The translations under genes and the position numbers were made by a program. A DNA stretch of 23,891 nt from CAZCBJ01 sp964496705 (GTDB lineage Bacteria > Chloroflexota > Anaerolineae > Anaerolineales > Anaerolineaceae): contig CAZCBJ010000039.1 of the NCBI GenBank assembly GCA_964496705.1, positions 1 to 23,891 of the forward strand, given 5' to 3'. Every line of letters begins with the position of its first letter. The first letter of the stretch is position 1. The notes beneath the pieces are model-generated. The model did no database searches, had not been told where the DNA came from, and was given only the letters and a program-made list of their open reading frames with translations. Positions 7,904 through 14,989 of the stretch are shown piece by piece.

Positions 7904-9745
7904 ATGACAGAATATGAACTCCTCCAGCAGCGCCTGGCGCGCGGCTGGAACACCTGGAACACGCGCAGTGTGCTTTCGCATGTGCTGCTGCCGGAGGGAT
8001 TCGCCCTCAACCTGGGACTGCGCGAGTACGTTTTCCGCCAGAATCTGCGCGAGGCGCTGATCGGGCGCAAAAACCCCATCGAGGAGCAGATCCACCCCGG
8101 CCCGCACGCCTATGACAACAGCTACACCGAGCTGAACGTTAAGTGGATCGAGAACGAGTTGCGGGTGCAGTCGGCGGTGGATGGCGACGACCTGGTCTTG
8201 CTGGTCACGCCGCTGGCGCGCCATCCGCTGGCCAAGCGCCCGCCGCTGCTGGTGGTGGAAGCGGGCATGCTGTGGAACCGCCCCGGCAAACTGGCGCTGG
8301 AGGGTGAAAGGCTGAGCGCCGAGCTGCCTGAGCGCAGCCTGTATGTGTATGCCACCGGCCCGCTGTTCGCCGACCCGCATTACCCCGCGCTGACCCCGCA
8401 CCTCTCGCTGCTGCTGGACGGCCCGGTGGGTATCTCGACCGGCAGGCAGCGCAGCCTGGCCGAGGTCCAGGCGCTGGTGGCTGCCCGGCAGGCGGCTTTC
8501 CATCAGCACTATGCTCAGTATGGTGAGCTGGCTGAGGTGTACCGCGCGCTGGCCGCCGCGGTGACCTGGGACACCATCTACGAGCCGGAGCATGGGCGGG
8601 TGGTGTCGCCGGTGAGCCGCATCTGGAACGTGGTGTGGGGCGGCTTTGTGCTGTTCGAGTGGGACAACTATTTCGCCGCCTATATGGCCGGGGTGGAAAA
8701 CAAAGAGCTGGCTTATGCCAACGCGGTGGAGATGACCCGCGCCGCCACCGAGCGCGGCCTGGTGCCGAACTTTGCCACCAGCAACGGCGTGGCATCGCGC
8801 GACCGATCCGAACCGCCGGTGGGCGCGCTCATGTGCCGCGAGCTGTACCGGCGCTACCGCGAGGTTTGGTTCCTGGATGAGGTGTACCCCAACCTGCTGC
8901 GCTGGAACCGCTGGTGGCACGCCCACCGCAGCCTGGACGGGCTGCTGTGTTGGGGTTCGGACCCTTACGAGCCGGTGATCGGCTCCCATTTGGAGACCAA
9001 CTGCGTCAACGAACGGCAGGGCGCGGCCTGGGAATCGGGGTTGGATAACCTGACCGTGTATGACGATGTGCCGTTTGATCCTGAGACCCACCTGATGCTG
9101 GTGCAGGATGCCGGGCTGAACGGACTGTATGTGGCCGACTGCGACGCGCTGGCCGACATCGCAGGGGTGCTGGGGCGCAAGGCTGACGAGAGCGAGCTGC
9201 GCCAGCGCGGCGAAACCTACCGCCGGGCGCTGGCGCGGTTGTGGGATGAACAGCGCGGCTTGTATTACAACCGCCTGACCCGGAGCGGTGAGTTCAGCCC
9301 GCGCATCTCCGCCACCAGCTTCTATCCGCTGCTGGGCCGGGCTGCCACCCAGGCGCAAGCCGAGCGCATGATCGCCGAGCATTTCTACAATCCCAAGGAA
9401 TTCTGGGGCGAGTGGATCATCCCGATGGCTTCACGCGACGACCCGGGGTATGCCGACCAGGATTACTGGCGCGGGCGCATCTGGGGACCGAGCAATTTCC
9501 TGGTCTATCTGGCGCTGCGCCAGTATGGTCTGCCGCAGGCATGCAAGGATATGGCCGAGAAATCGGTCAAATTGCTGCTCAAAGAGTGGCTGGAAAAAGG
9601 CCACGTGCATGAGAACTACAACACGGACAGCGGCGAGGGTTGCGATGCGCTCAACAGCGACGCGTTCTACCACTGGGGCGCGCTGCTGGGCGCGATCATG
9701 TTGATCGAGGCGGGCAGGCTACCCAAGCCGGAAGAAGAACTTTAA
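7904..9745 (+). CDS. GH63-type (alpha/alpha)6 glycoside hydrolase, glucosylglycerate/mannosylglycerate hydrolase-like
   Basis: A 613-residue cytoplasmic enzyme with no signal peptide. The N-terminal ~200 residues are beta-rich and the rest is an (alpha/alpha)6 barrel. Typical segments are FEWDNYFAAYMAG, GLVPNFA, SRDRSEPPVGALM, WESGLDN, a GEWIIP stretch, YWRGRIWGPSNFLVY, VHENYNTDSGEG and SDAFYHWGALLG. By analogy with GH37/GH63, D381 (in ESGLDN) is the likely general acid and E570 (in HENYN) the likely general base. Family members hydrolyse glucosylglycerate, mannosylglycerate, trehalose-like or other alpha-glucosides, and the exact substrate is open. A compatible-solute or storage-sugar role is inferred. 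The ATG at 7904 is chosen because AAGGAGAG lies just ahead at 7890-7897; an upstream in-frame ATG at 7814 lies inside the CYTH gene. Confidence 0.88.
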   Translation: MTEYELLQQRLARGWNTWNTRSVLSHVLLPEGFALNLGLREYVFRQNLREALIGRKNPIEEQIHPGPHAYDNSYTELNVKWIENELRVQSAVDGDDLVLLVTPLARHPLAKRPPLLVVEAGMLWNRPGKLALEGERLSAELPERSLYVYATGPLFADPHYPALTPHLSLLLDGPVGISTGRQRSLAEVQALVAARQAAFHQHYAQYGELAEVYRALAAAVTWDTIYEPEHGRVVSPVSRIWNVVWGGFVLFEWDNYFAAYMAGVENKELAYANAVEMTRAATERGLVPNFATSNGVASRDRSEPPVGALMCRELYRRYREVWFLDEVYPNLLRWNRWWHAHRSLDGLLCWGSDPYEPVIGSHLETNCVNERQGAAWESGLDNLTVYDDVPFDPETHLMLVQDAGLNGLYVADCDALADIAGVLGRKADESELRQRGETYRRALARLWDEQRGLYYNRLTRSGEFSPRISATSFYPLLGRAATQAQAERMIAEHFYNPKEFWGEWIIPMASRDDPGYADQDYWRGRIWGPSNFLVYLALRQYGLPQACKDMAEKSVKLLLKEWLEKGHVHENYNTDSGEGCDALNSDAFYHWGALLGAIMLIEAGRLPKPEEEL

Positions 9746-9760
9746 TACGTGATCGGTGCT

Positions 9761-9807
9761 GCGCGATTTGTGAAGAGGTGGTGAGTACAGTTCTTCACGA
9801 ATCGCGC
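9761..9807. terminator. Long hairpin between convergent genes
   Basis: Arms of 16 bases (9761-9776 and 9792-9807) pair fully apart from one T-G wobble, with a 15-base loop. It lies between the stops of the GH63 gene and the GyrI-like gene, where a two-way terminator would be expected. It could also be a dispersed palindromic repeat. Confidence 0.5.
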
Positions 9808-9835
9808 TTCACTGCTCACACCTCACGCTTGCCAA

Positions 9836-10474
9836 TCACCTCTCCTCCACCGGATGCCTGAGGATTGTTTTCAACTTCTCGGGCTGCGCGCGGCGCGNNN
9901 NNNNNNNCATGTAAATTTCGTGGTGCTTGCCGTGCAGGCGCAGGCCGTTGGCTTCGGCGAATGCGTCCATTCTGGCGAGGGTCTCCATCTCGGTGGCATA
10001 GGGGCCGACGTGCAGCGTCTGGATGCTGGGCCCCTCATGGAAGCTCTCCAGGCGCAGGCGGGCAAAGCCGGGCTGGTCGCCGCGCTTCTTGCGCAGCGCC
10101 GCCAGGCCCTCGGCGAAGACTTCGGCGGTGATGAAATCCGGCTGAAGGATCATCACTGTGTAGAACCAACCAGTGGGCTGGGTGATGTTGAACTGGCTGT
10201 AATCCTCCACCCCCCACAGCCCTTCCAGCGCCATGACCGGGTAATCGACCGGGTCCTCCTTGCGCTGCTTGATCATGAATTTGAGCGTGTAGGAGATCCC
10301 GTAAAGCGCTTCCAGCGCCTCGGCAAACTGCGGGCTGGTGCCGGGGCCGTGGCCGGCTTCAATCTGCCCGTCGACCATGGCGAACTGGAAGCGCGGCACG
10401 TCCACCCGCTCCACTTTTTTGGCTGAGGGGTTGTAGAGGTGTTTCAGTTCCTTGCGCAAATCGCGCGTTTTCAT
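9836..10474 (-). CDS. GyrI-like small-molecule-binding domain protein, interrupted by an N gap
   Basis: About 212 residues. The protein matches GyrI-like stand-alone ligand-binding proteins related to the effector domain of AraC/MerR-type regulators. Visible signatures are DLRKELKHLYNPSAKKVERVDVP, FAMVDGQI, GTSPQFAEALEALYGISYTLKF, a VMALEGLW stretch, GPYATEMETL and the C-terminal HHEIYM...RRAQPEKLKTILRHPV. There is no DNA-binding domain. Such proteins bind small hydrophobic molecules, and some hydrolyse them. Start: ATG at 10474, preceded by AGGAGG on the minus strand. Ten N at 9898-9907 replace about three codons in the conserved tail. Family members usually have three residues there, so the gap length may be nominal. 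Confidence 0.88.
   Translation of the reverse strand: MKTRDLRKELKHLYNPSAKKVERVDVPRFQFAMVDGQIEAGHGPGTSPQFAEALEALYGISYTLKFMIKQRKEDPVDYPVMALEGLWGVEDYSQFNITQPTGWFYTVMILQPDFITAEVFAEGLAALRKKRGDQPGFARLRLESFHEGPSIQTLHVGPYATEMETLARMDAFAEANGLRLHGKHHEIYMXXXXRRAQPEKLKTILRHPVEER
9898..9907. other. Assembly gap (10 N) inside the GyrI-like gene
   Basis: A short N run lies within the conserved HHEIY...RR tail. Its length of exactly ten suggests a placeholder. Confidence 0.95.
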
Positions 10475-10492
10475 GGGTTGCCTCCTGAGCAC

Positions 10493-10498
10493 ATTCTA
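10493..10498 (-). promoter_or_regulatory. Possible -10 element of the GyrI-like gene
   Basis: The minus strand reads TAGAAT (10498 to 10493), 18 bases before the ATG and just before the AGGAGG ribosome site. A -35 hexamer is not convincing. Confidence 0.35.
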
Positions 10499-10588
10499 CC
10501 TCACCTGGGGTGGGTTACACAGGACAGCATCACCCTAAGGGGGATCGTATGGCGTTGAACTGGGGTTCTAAAAATTTCACAGCAGTCT

Positions 10589-11149
10589 CTACCGGCTAAA
10601 CAGCACGGCGCGGCTGAACCACACGTCGCGCGGTGTGCCAGAATAAAAGCCGCAGCCTGCGGCGGTGTCGAGCGACCGTTGGAAAGCGCTCGCAGAAACA
10701 TGCGCCAACGGCTCGACCAGCAGCATCCTCCCGCCTGGTTTGGTGAATGTGTAAATCTGGCTCAGGAAAATCTTCGGGTCGGGAACCTCATGCAGCATCC
10801 AAAAGACCAGGCTGAAGTCAACCAGCGCAGGCGGCGCAGGTAGTGGGTTGCCCGCATGAGCCTGGAGCAGGTGGATGCGTTCTGCCAGGCCGGCGCGCTC
10901 TGCCCGGCGGCGCACGCCCTGCAGCATTTGCGATTGCAGGTCAATCGCTGCCACCCAGCCGGATTCGCCGACGATTCGGGCCATGGGGATCGTGAAATAA
11001 CCCATCCCGCAGCCCAGGTCCGCGGCGCAGTCGCCGGGTTGTACCAGACCGGCCAGGATGGGTTCGGGCGGCTGCAGCAGCCGGCGCAGCGGGTTATCAA
11101 AGGTGGGGAGGAACCACCAGGGGCAAACCAGAGGGGATTTCTTGGACAT
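10589..11149 (-). CDS. Class I SAM-dependent methyltransferase, predicted MarR target
   Basis: A 186-residue protein. The methyltransferase core starts with ADLGCGMGYFTIPMA (motif I), then a VAAIDLQSQMLQGVRRRAE helix with motif II Asp, HLLQAHAGN (motif III-like), and LVDFSLVFWMLHEVPDP (motif IV). It resembles small UbiE/COQ5-like enzymes. An N-terminal CPWWFLPTFDNPLRRLL segment precedes the core and is typical of a subset of these proteins. AGGAG lies before the ATG on the minus strand. The gene follows the MarR gene by 66 bases, and that gap holds a palindrome matching the MarR operator. It may modify a compound sensed by MarR, but this is a guess. Confidence 0.85.
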   Translation of the reverse strand: MSKKSPLVCPWWFLPTFDNPLRRLLQPPEPILAGLVQPGDCAADLGCGMGYFTIPMARIVGESGWVAAIDLQSQMLQGVRRRAERAGLAERIHLLQAHAGNPLPAPPALVDFSLVFWMLHEVPDPKIFLSQIYTFTKPGGRMLLVEPLAHVSASAFQRSLDTAAGCGFYSGTPRDVWFSRAVLFSR

Positions 11150-11166
11150 TGCGGTCTCCTGGGTAT

Positions 11167-11184
11167 TTAGTTTGTTATAACTAA
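11167..11184 (-). promoter_or_regulatory. Second MarR operator-like site, before the methyltransferase gene
   Basis: TTAGTT-N6-AACTAA, with exactly the same half-sites and 6-base centre spacing as the core of the perfect palindrome at the MarR start. It lies 18 bases upstream of the methyltransferase ATG, in an AT-rich stretch that could carry a promoter. Confidence 0.65.
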
Positions 11185-11215
11185 TTATTAGGGTAAAAAA
11201 ATTCCACCCGCCTCT

Positions 11216-11689
11216 TCAGGCACAGGTGCTCCCATCCTGGCCGGCTTTTAATGGCAGCCCAGCGACAATCTTGTTAAATAACCGTTCAAGTTGCTGGATC
11301 TCATCTTTGTCCAATCCGATGGTGAACAACCCGGCCAACTCCTGATGTACCTGCTGGTGGATGGCATGGAAGTTCTCGCCTTTTTCGGTCAGGTGGATGT
11401 GAAATGAGCGCCGGTCCTCATCCGACTGGCTCCTGCGCACGTAACCGGCTTCTTCCAACCGATCGAGGGCGATGGAAATGGTCGGTCTGCTCACCTGAAA
11501 AGCGGCGGCCAGCTCGCTGGGGGTGGGATTGCCCATGCGTTGGATGCGATCCAGATAGGCGATCTGTCGCAGAGAAAGGTCAGAGAAGCCGCTTTCTTTG
11601 GCAGCGGCTGCCTGCTGGGCGAACACGGCTTCGGTCAGCAGGGCGACTGCGTGTACGAAGGAAGTGGGGAGAGAGGATGGTGTAGACAT
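11216..11689 (-). CDS. MarR-family transcriptional regulator
   Basis: A 157-residue winged-helix dimer protein. After an N-terminal helix (SFVHAVALLTEAVFAQQ), the DNA-binding part reads LSLRQIAYLDRI, then NPTPSELAAAFQVSRPTISIALDRLEEAGYVRR (recognition helix), then the wing (SQSDEDRRSFHIHLTEKG). The C-terminal helix (LDKDEIQQLERLFNKIVAGL) is the usual dimerisation element. MarR proteins normally repress their own promoter and neighbours and are released by small phenolic or hydrophobic ligands. Here the start codon abuts a perfect 26-bp palindrome overlapping the -10 element, strong evidence for autoregulation. The leader lacks a Shine-Dalgarno sequence. The divergent gene at 11820 is a membrane methyltransferase-like protein. 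Confidence 0.93.
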   Translation of the reverse strand: MSTPSSLPTSFVHAVALLTEAVFAQQAAAAKESGFSDLSLRQIAYLDRIQRMGNPTPSELAAAFQVSRPTISIALDRLEEAGYVRRSQSDEDRRSFHIHLTEKGENFHAIHQQVHQELAGLFTIGLDKDEIQQLERLFNKIVAGLPLKAGQDGSTCA

Positions 11690-11715
11690 ATAATTAGTTT
11701 TATAAAACTAATTAT
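11690..11715. promoter_or_regulatory. Perfect 26-bp palindromic operator of the MarR gene
   Basis: The left half ATAATTAGTTTTA (11690-11702) is followed directly by its exact reverse complement (11703-11715). The palindrome touches the MarR start codon and overlaps the MarR -10 element, so binding would block transcription. Confidence 0.85.
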
Positions 11716-11738
11716 GAGCCATATTTCCTGTTTGTCAA
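11711..11738 (-). promoter_or_regulatory. Promoter of the MarR gene
   Basis: On the minus strand a perfect -35 TTGACA (11738 to 11733) is followed by a 16-base spacer and CATAAT (11716 to 11711). The predicted start near 11704 gives a leader of about 15 bases without a ribosome site, lying inside the operator. Confidence 0.7.
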
Positions 11739-11754
11739 GGCTCAAAATGCGCAC

Positions 11755-11782
11755 TTGACTTTCTCCCCCGCTGGCTTATGAT
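11755..11782 (+). promoter_or_regulatory. Sigma-70-like promoter of the ICMT-like gene
   Basis: TTGACT (11755-11760), a 16-base spacer and TATGAT (11777-11782). Each hexamer matches the consensus at five of six positions. The leader to the ATG at 11820 is about 30 bases. The MarR operator lies about 40 bases upstream of the -35. Confidence 0.65.
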
Positions 11783-11819
11783 ATAGATAGCCTCTTGATT
11801 TGAGCTGAAGAGCATTTGC

Positions 11820-12443
11820 ATGACCGTTCTGGTATGGGTTGAGCGCGGGGTGGGCTGGACTGCTGGTCTTTTCACGGTGGCAGCGCTGGTGGTTATTTTC
11901 ATCGGTGTGGCTCAGGCCTTGCGCCGTCCGGCGGGCTTGTCCATAGGCAGGCTTTCGGGGTTGATTCGCAGCCCGTGGTTTCACTTGTTCGCCAGTTTGT
12001 TTTTCTTTGGGTTGGGCTGGCTGCTCTGGCGCCCGGTGTTCATCCTGGCCTCTCCTGCGCTGCGCATTCTTGCCCTGAACCTGGGGGCGCTGCTCTATTT
12101 TCCTGGCGTGGGATTGGTGTTGTGGGGTAGGTTGGTACTGGGCAAGCAGTATTTTGTCTCCTCGGGGCTGGGCGCACAGCTCTTCGAGGGTCATCAATTG
12201 GTCACCAGCGGACCGTACGCGCTGGTGCGCCACCCCATGTATCTTGGTATCCTGATGATGGCAGTGGGTGGTATCCTGCTCTACCGCACCTGGACAATGC
12301 TGCTGCTGCTCTTGTTCTGCCTCGCTTTGCGGGTACGCGCCCGGCGCGAGGAGGAAGCCCTGCAGGTCGCTTTCGGTCAGGAATGGAGCGATTACACTCG
12401 CCGTGTGCCGCGTTTCTTTCCGCGGCTAAAACGCAGCCAATAG
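11820..12443 (+). CDS. Isoprenylcysteine carboxyl methyltransferase/PEMT-like membrane protein
   Basis: A 207-residue integral membrane protein with about five hydrophobic helices. Near residue 131 it has the family signature GPYALVRHPMYLG. It ends with RAxxEE-type residues (RVRARREEEALQVAFGQEWSDYTRRVPRFFP) that form the SAM-binding region in the ICMT/PEMT superfamily. Bacterial members methylate small lipophilic or lipid substrates, and most are uncharacterised. The gene sits divergently from MarR and has its own promoter. An alpha/beta hydrolase lipoprotein gene begins 33 bases after its stop and is probably in the same operon. Control by MarR is possible but weaker than for the minus-strand genes, since the operator lies upstream of this promoter. 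Confidence 0.85.
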   Translation: MTVLVWVERGVGWTAGLFTVAALVVIFIGVAQALRRPAGLSIGRLSGLIRSPWFHLFASLFFFGLGWLLWRPVFILASPALRILALNLGALLYFPGVGLVLWGRLVLGKQYFVSSGLGAQLFEGHQLVTSGPYALVRHPMYLGILMMAVGGILLYRTWTMLLLLLFCLALRVRARREEEALQVAFGQEWSDYTRRVPRFFPRLKRSQ

Positions 12444-12476
12444 TTCCTCTTTGTGTTTGGGTTGTATTGGGGAGGC

Positions 12477-13554
12477 ATGTCTCATGAAACCAATTCGGCA
12501 AAGCTGTCATCCCGTATTTTTTGGGTGATCTTTTTACTGGCGCTTGGCTTGTCTGGCTGCTCAGGCAGCTACCCACTGTCCAGGCCGGGTATGTATGATT
12601 TCGGCACGCGCATCGAATACGCCTTCACAGACGCTGACCGGGCAAACCGCGAGGTTAAGATCAGCGTTTGGTATCCGGCCAAATTGCCCAAGGATGCTCC
12701 GCCCAGCGATTACAACTACGATGCAGAACCTGACCGCGGCGGCGCACCCTACCCCCTGATTCTATCCTCCGCCAAAGTGGGCAGCATTTTTGCCCCGCAC
12801 CTGGCCTCGCAAGGCTTCGTGGTGGTGGGCATCAGCGGGCAGGATTCCTCCGAGCAGTGGGGCAAGTGGCTGCTGGACTACCCGCGCGACATCCTCTTTG
12901 CACTGCAGCAGGTGTCTGCCCAGCCGCTGCCCGGATTGGAAGGGATGATTGACAGCCAGCGCACCGGGGTGATGGGATATTCCTTTGACAGCTTAACCAC
13001 GCTGATGTTGAGTGGCGCGCGCGTTGATCCGCAATATTACCTGGAGCAGTGCGCCGCAGCGCAGGGCAATGACCAATTCCCGCCTGAGTGGGTGTGGTAT
13101 TCCTGCAACCTGGCGGACAAGTGGGAAACGTTTTCTGAACAGGCGGGGTCAGGGTTAATCTCCAGCAGCGACGGTCTCTGGCAGCCGCTGACCGACCCGC
13201 GCATCCAGGCGGTGATGCCCATGGGGCCGGAGGGGGCGCTGCTCTTCGGCGAGCGCGGCCTGGCGGCGGTGGATCGTCCAGCGCTGATCATCAGCGCGGC
13301 TGAGGATGATATCAACCCCTATGACCTGGAAGCAGTCTTTATCTACGAACATATGGGCGGGCCGCAAAAGGGGATGATCACTTTTCTTGGGCAGGATCAC
13401 ATGATGATCTACTCGGAAGAGCCGNNNNNNNNNNTTTGCCGCCGCCTTCTTTGGCTACCACCTACAGGGGCGTGGGGAGTATCGTAAATATTTCTCTGAT
13501 GACTTCATCAGGCGGCACAAGGAGTTAGCCTGGGGGGTGGCTGCGGGGAAGTGA
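12477..13554 (+). CDS. Secreted alpha/beta hydrolase lipoprotein (dienelactone hydrolase/PAF-acetylhydrolase-like), interrupted by an N gap
   Basis: The signal peptide ends in the lipobox GLSGC (Cys28). The mature enzyme has an ISVWYPA strand, a PLILSSAKVGS region, and a nucleophile elbow VMGYSFDSLTT with Ser169. Acid candidates are D277/D278 (SAAEDDINPYD), and the likely His is H308 (GQDHMM). This is an esterase-type triad; the exact reaction is unknown. The elbow reads GYSFD rather than the usual G-x-S-x-G. The frame upstream of the ten N does not continue correctly after them. In another frame the downstream sequence reads FAAAFFGYHLQGRGEYRKYF and stops at 13554, which looks like the real C-terminus. 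The gap length is therefore wrong and the gene is probably intact. A GGAGG lies unusually close to the ATG; an in-frame GTG at 12453 is an alternative start. Confidence 0.8.
13425..13434. other. Assembly gap (10 N) with wrong nominal length
   Basis: The coding frames on the two sides differ, while both sides encode plausible hydrolase sequence. The ten N are best read as a placeholder. Confidence 0.9.
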
Positions 13555-13558
13555 AGCG

Positions 13559-13574
13559 AAAGGTATTGACCTTT
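13559..13574. terminator. Short hairpin between convergent genes
   Basis: AAAGGT pairs with ACCTTT across the loop ATTG, between the stops of the hydrolase and the minus-strand membrane protein. The stem is short and without a clear T-run, so the call is weak. Confidence 0.3.
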
Positions 13575-13575
13575 G

Positions 13576-14685
13576 CTATTTGCGCTGCTCCAGCCGGTAG
13601 CGGTGCATCTGCAGGCCCGCCAACAGCAGGAATTGGAAGGCGGTGGTGAGTATGGTCGAGAATTGCTCAAAGTAGAACAGCAGCAGATTCACCGTGGTCA
13701 GCGAGAGGACCAGGACGGCGATTCCCAGGCGGGCGCCCATGCGGTCCTTTTTCATCGCCAGCAGCGCGGCTGAGGCGATCAACAGGAAACCCACCACCAG
13801 TTCCAGCACGATGCGCAATTCAACCCAGAAGGGCGCCGCAGCCTGGACAGCCTTGCGACCGATATACAGGCTTTGCAGAAATTGGACCACCTGCGGCGGA
13901 AGCCAGCCGGCCAGCAGGACGGTGGCGGGGTTCTTGAGACTCAACAGGCCAATCGCCAACAGGCCGGCGATGAGCAGCGCGCGCAACCAACCCGCGGACG
14001 CTCCGTTGAGGTCGATCTTCGGCAGCCGCAGCATTGACAGCCAGGTCAACCGCGCCGCGCGAGAAGCCACCTCCGGGTCTGGGACAATCTCCTCTGTTTT
14101 GAGGAAATTGAGCAAAGCGCGCGCCAACCGCCCGATGCGCCCCTGAGGATGCTCAGCCCGGATTTTCTCCAGGCGCGACCGCAAGCGCGCGCTCTGGGTG
14201 CTGCTGATCGGTTGGCCGAGGAAAATGGCAATCTCGGCCAGGATGGCCTGCAGCTCAGCCTGGGCGCTGGAGAGCGAAATACGGCGCACGCGCAGCAGAA
14301 GCAGCAAGGTGACCAGGAAGAAGGTGTAAACGATCGGCGCGGCGGTGGGATAGAAATAGTCGTTCTGGCTGGTGATGAACTTGCCCACCTCGTCGATGAA
14401 CAAACCCACCCCCACCCCGGAGAGCAGCGAGCTGGCGGTGAAGGCCCACGGGTTGGCCACGATCAACGGCAGCAGCGCAGCGGCAAAGAGCAGCAGCCCG
14501 CCCCACAGCACGTGGGCGATGTGGATGTTGCCGCCGCCCAGGCGCGGGTAGCCGGTCAGGGTTAAAAATGCGCGGGTGAGGGTGACCGAGGCGGCGAAGC
14601 TGAGCAGGATGATGAACAGGTGGCGCTCAGCCGATTCGCGGCGCACCAGGCGCAACGCAGGCAGCCAGCGCTTTTTGCTTTGCAT
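13576..14685 (-). CDS. Conserved multi-pass membrane protein of unknown function
   Basis: A 369-residue protein with about eight or nine hydrophobic helices. The N-terminal half carries the striking segments LTRAFLTLTGYPRLGGGNIHIAHVLWGG (split by a membrane turn) and GVGVGLFIDEVGKFITSQNDYFYP, which I recall as a conserved block in uncharacterised bacterial proteins. A hydrophilic helical region of about 140-215 (AQAELQAILAEIAIFLGQ to LLNFLKTEE) separates it from four C-terminal helices. Conserved polar residues in the membrane (H, D, E, K, N) suggest transport or catalysis, but nothing can be named. GGAGGTGA before the ATG on the minus strand fixes the start. The gene is transcribed alone, away from the lipase-propeller gene. 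Confidence 0.8.
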   Translation of the reverse strand: MQSKKRWLPALRLVRRESAERHLFIILLSFAASVTLTRAFLTLTGYPRLGGGNIHIAHVLWGGLLLFAAALLPLIVANPWAFTASSLLSGVGVGLFIDEVGKFITSQNDYFYPTAAPIVYTFFLVTLLLLLRVRRISLSSAQAELQAILAEIAIFLGQPISSTQSARLRSRLEKIRAEHPQGRIGRLARALLNFLKTEEIVPDPEVASRAARLTWLSMLRLPKIDLNGASAGWLRALLIAGLLAIGLLSLKNPATVLLAGWLPPQVVQFLQSLYIGRKAVQAAAPFWVELRIVLELVVGFLLIASAALLAMKKDRMGARLGIAVLVLSLTTVNLLLFYFEQFSTILTTAFQFLLLAGLQMHRYRLEQRK

Positions 14686-14989
14686 GGTTCACCTCCAGGT
14701 ATTATTGTACATGAACTGGAATCAAATAGGGTGCAAATTTCCACCTTAGAAGGGCTGTTTGGCTGGGAACTCGATTTATCCTCCTTGTTTGGCGGCTCAT
14801 TGGAAACAAGGGGAAGACGACTGGCATGTTTACCGATAACCTGCCATTTTGTAGGTGAACACCTTTTCATGTATAATTTTTTTATCATGCGATTGTAAGG
14901 AATGTTTTTTTCTTCGTTCTGACTTTTAGCTGGCAGGATGATATTTTGGAAAAATCTTCTAGGTAATAAAAATTTGTAGAGGAGGCGGT
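14686..14989. other. AT-rich divergent intergenic region
   Basis: About 300 bases between the minus-strand membrane protein and the lipase-propeller gene. It holds a possible minus-strand -10 (TACAAT, 14709 to 14704), the plus-strand promoter at 14849-14877, and the ribosome site GGAGG at 14981-14985. I see no gene in it. Confidence 0.6.
14849..14877 (+). promoter_or_regulatory. Probable promoter of the lipase-propeller gene
   Basis: TTGTAG (14849-14854), a 17-base spacer and a perfect TATAAT (14872-14877), followed by a T-run. The leader is about 105 bases, ending with GAGGAGG before the ATG at 14990. The -35 match is poor. Confidence 0.5.

Noticed and set aside
7838..9382. Long open frame (514 codons) on the minus strand
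   Set aside because: It lies opposite the GH63-type and CYTH genes, its translation is low-complexity (His/Gln/Arg-rich), and the plus-strand protein has clear family motifs. It is a GC-rich shadow.
12453..12476. Upstream GTG start for the alpha/beta hydrolase
   Set aside because: It would add eight residues before the lipoprotein signal and has no ribosome site, whereas the ATG at 12477 opens a normal signal peptide.
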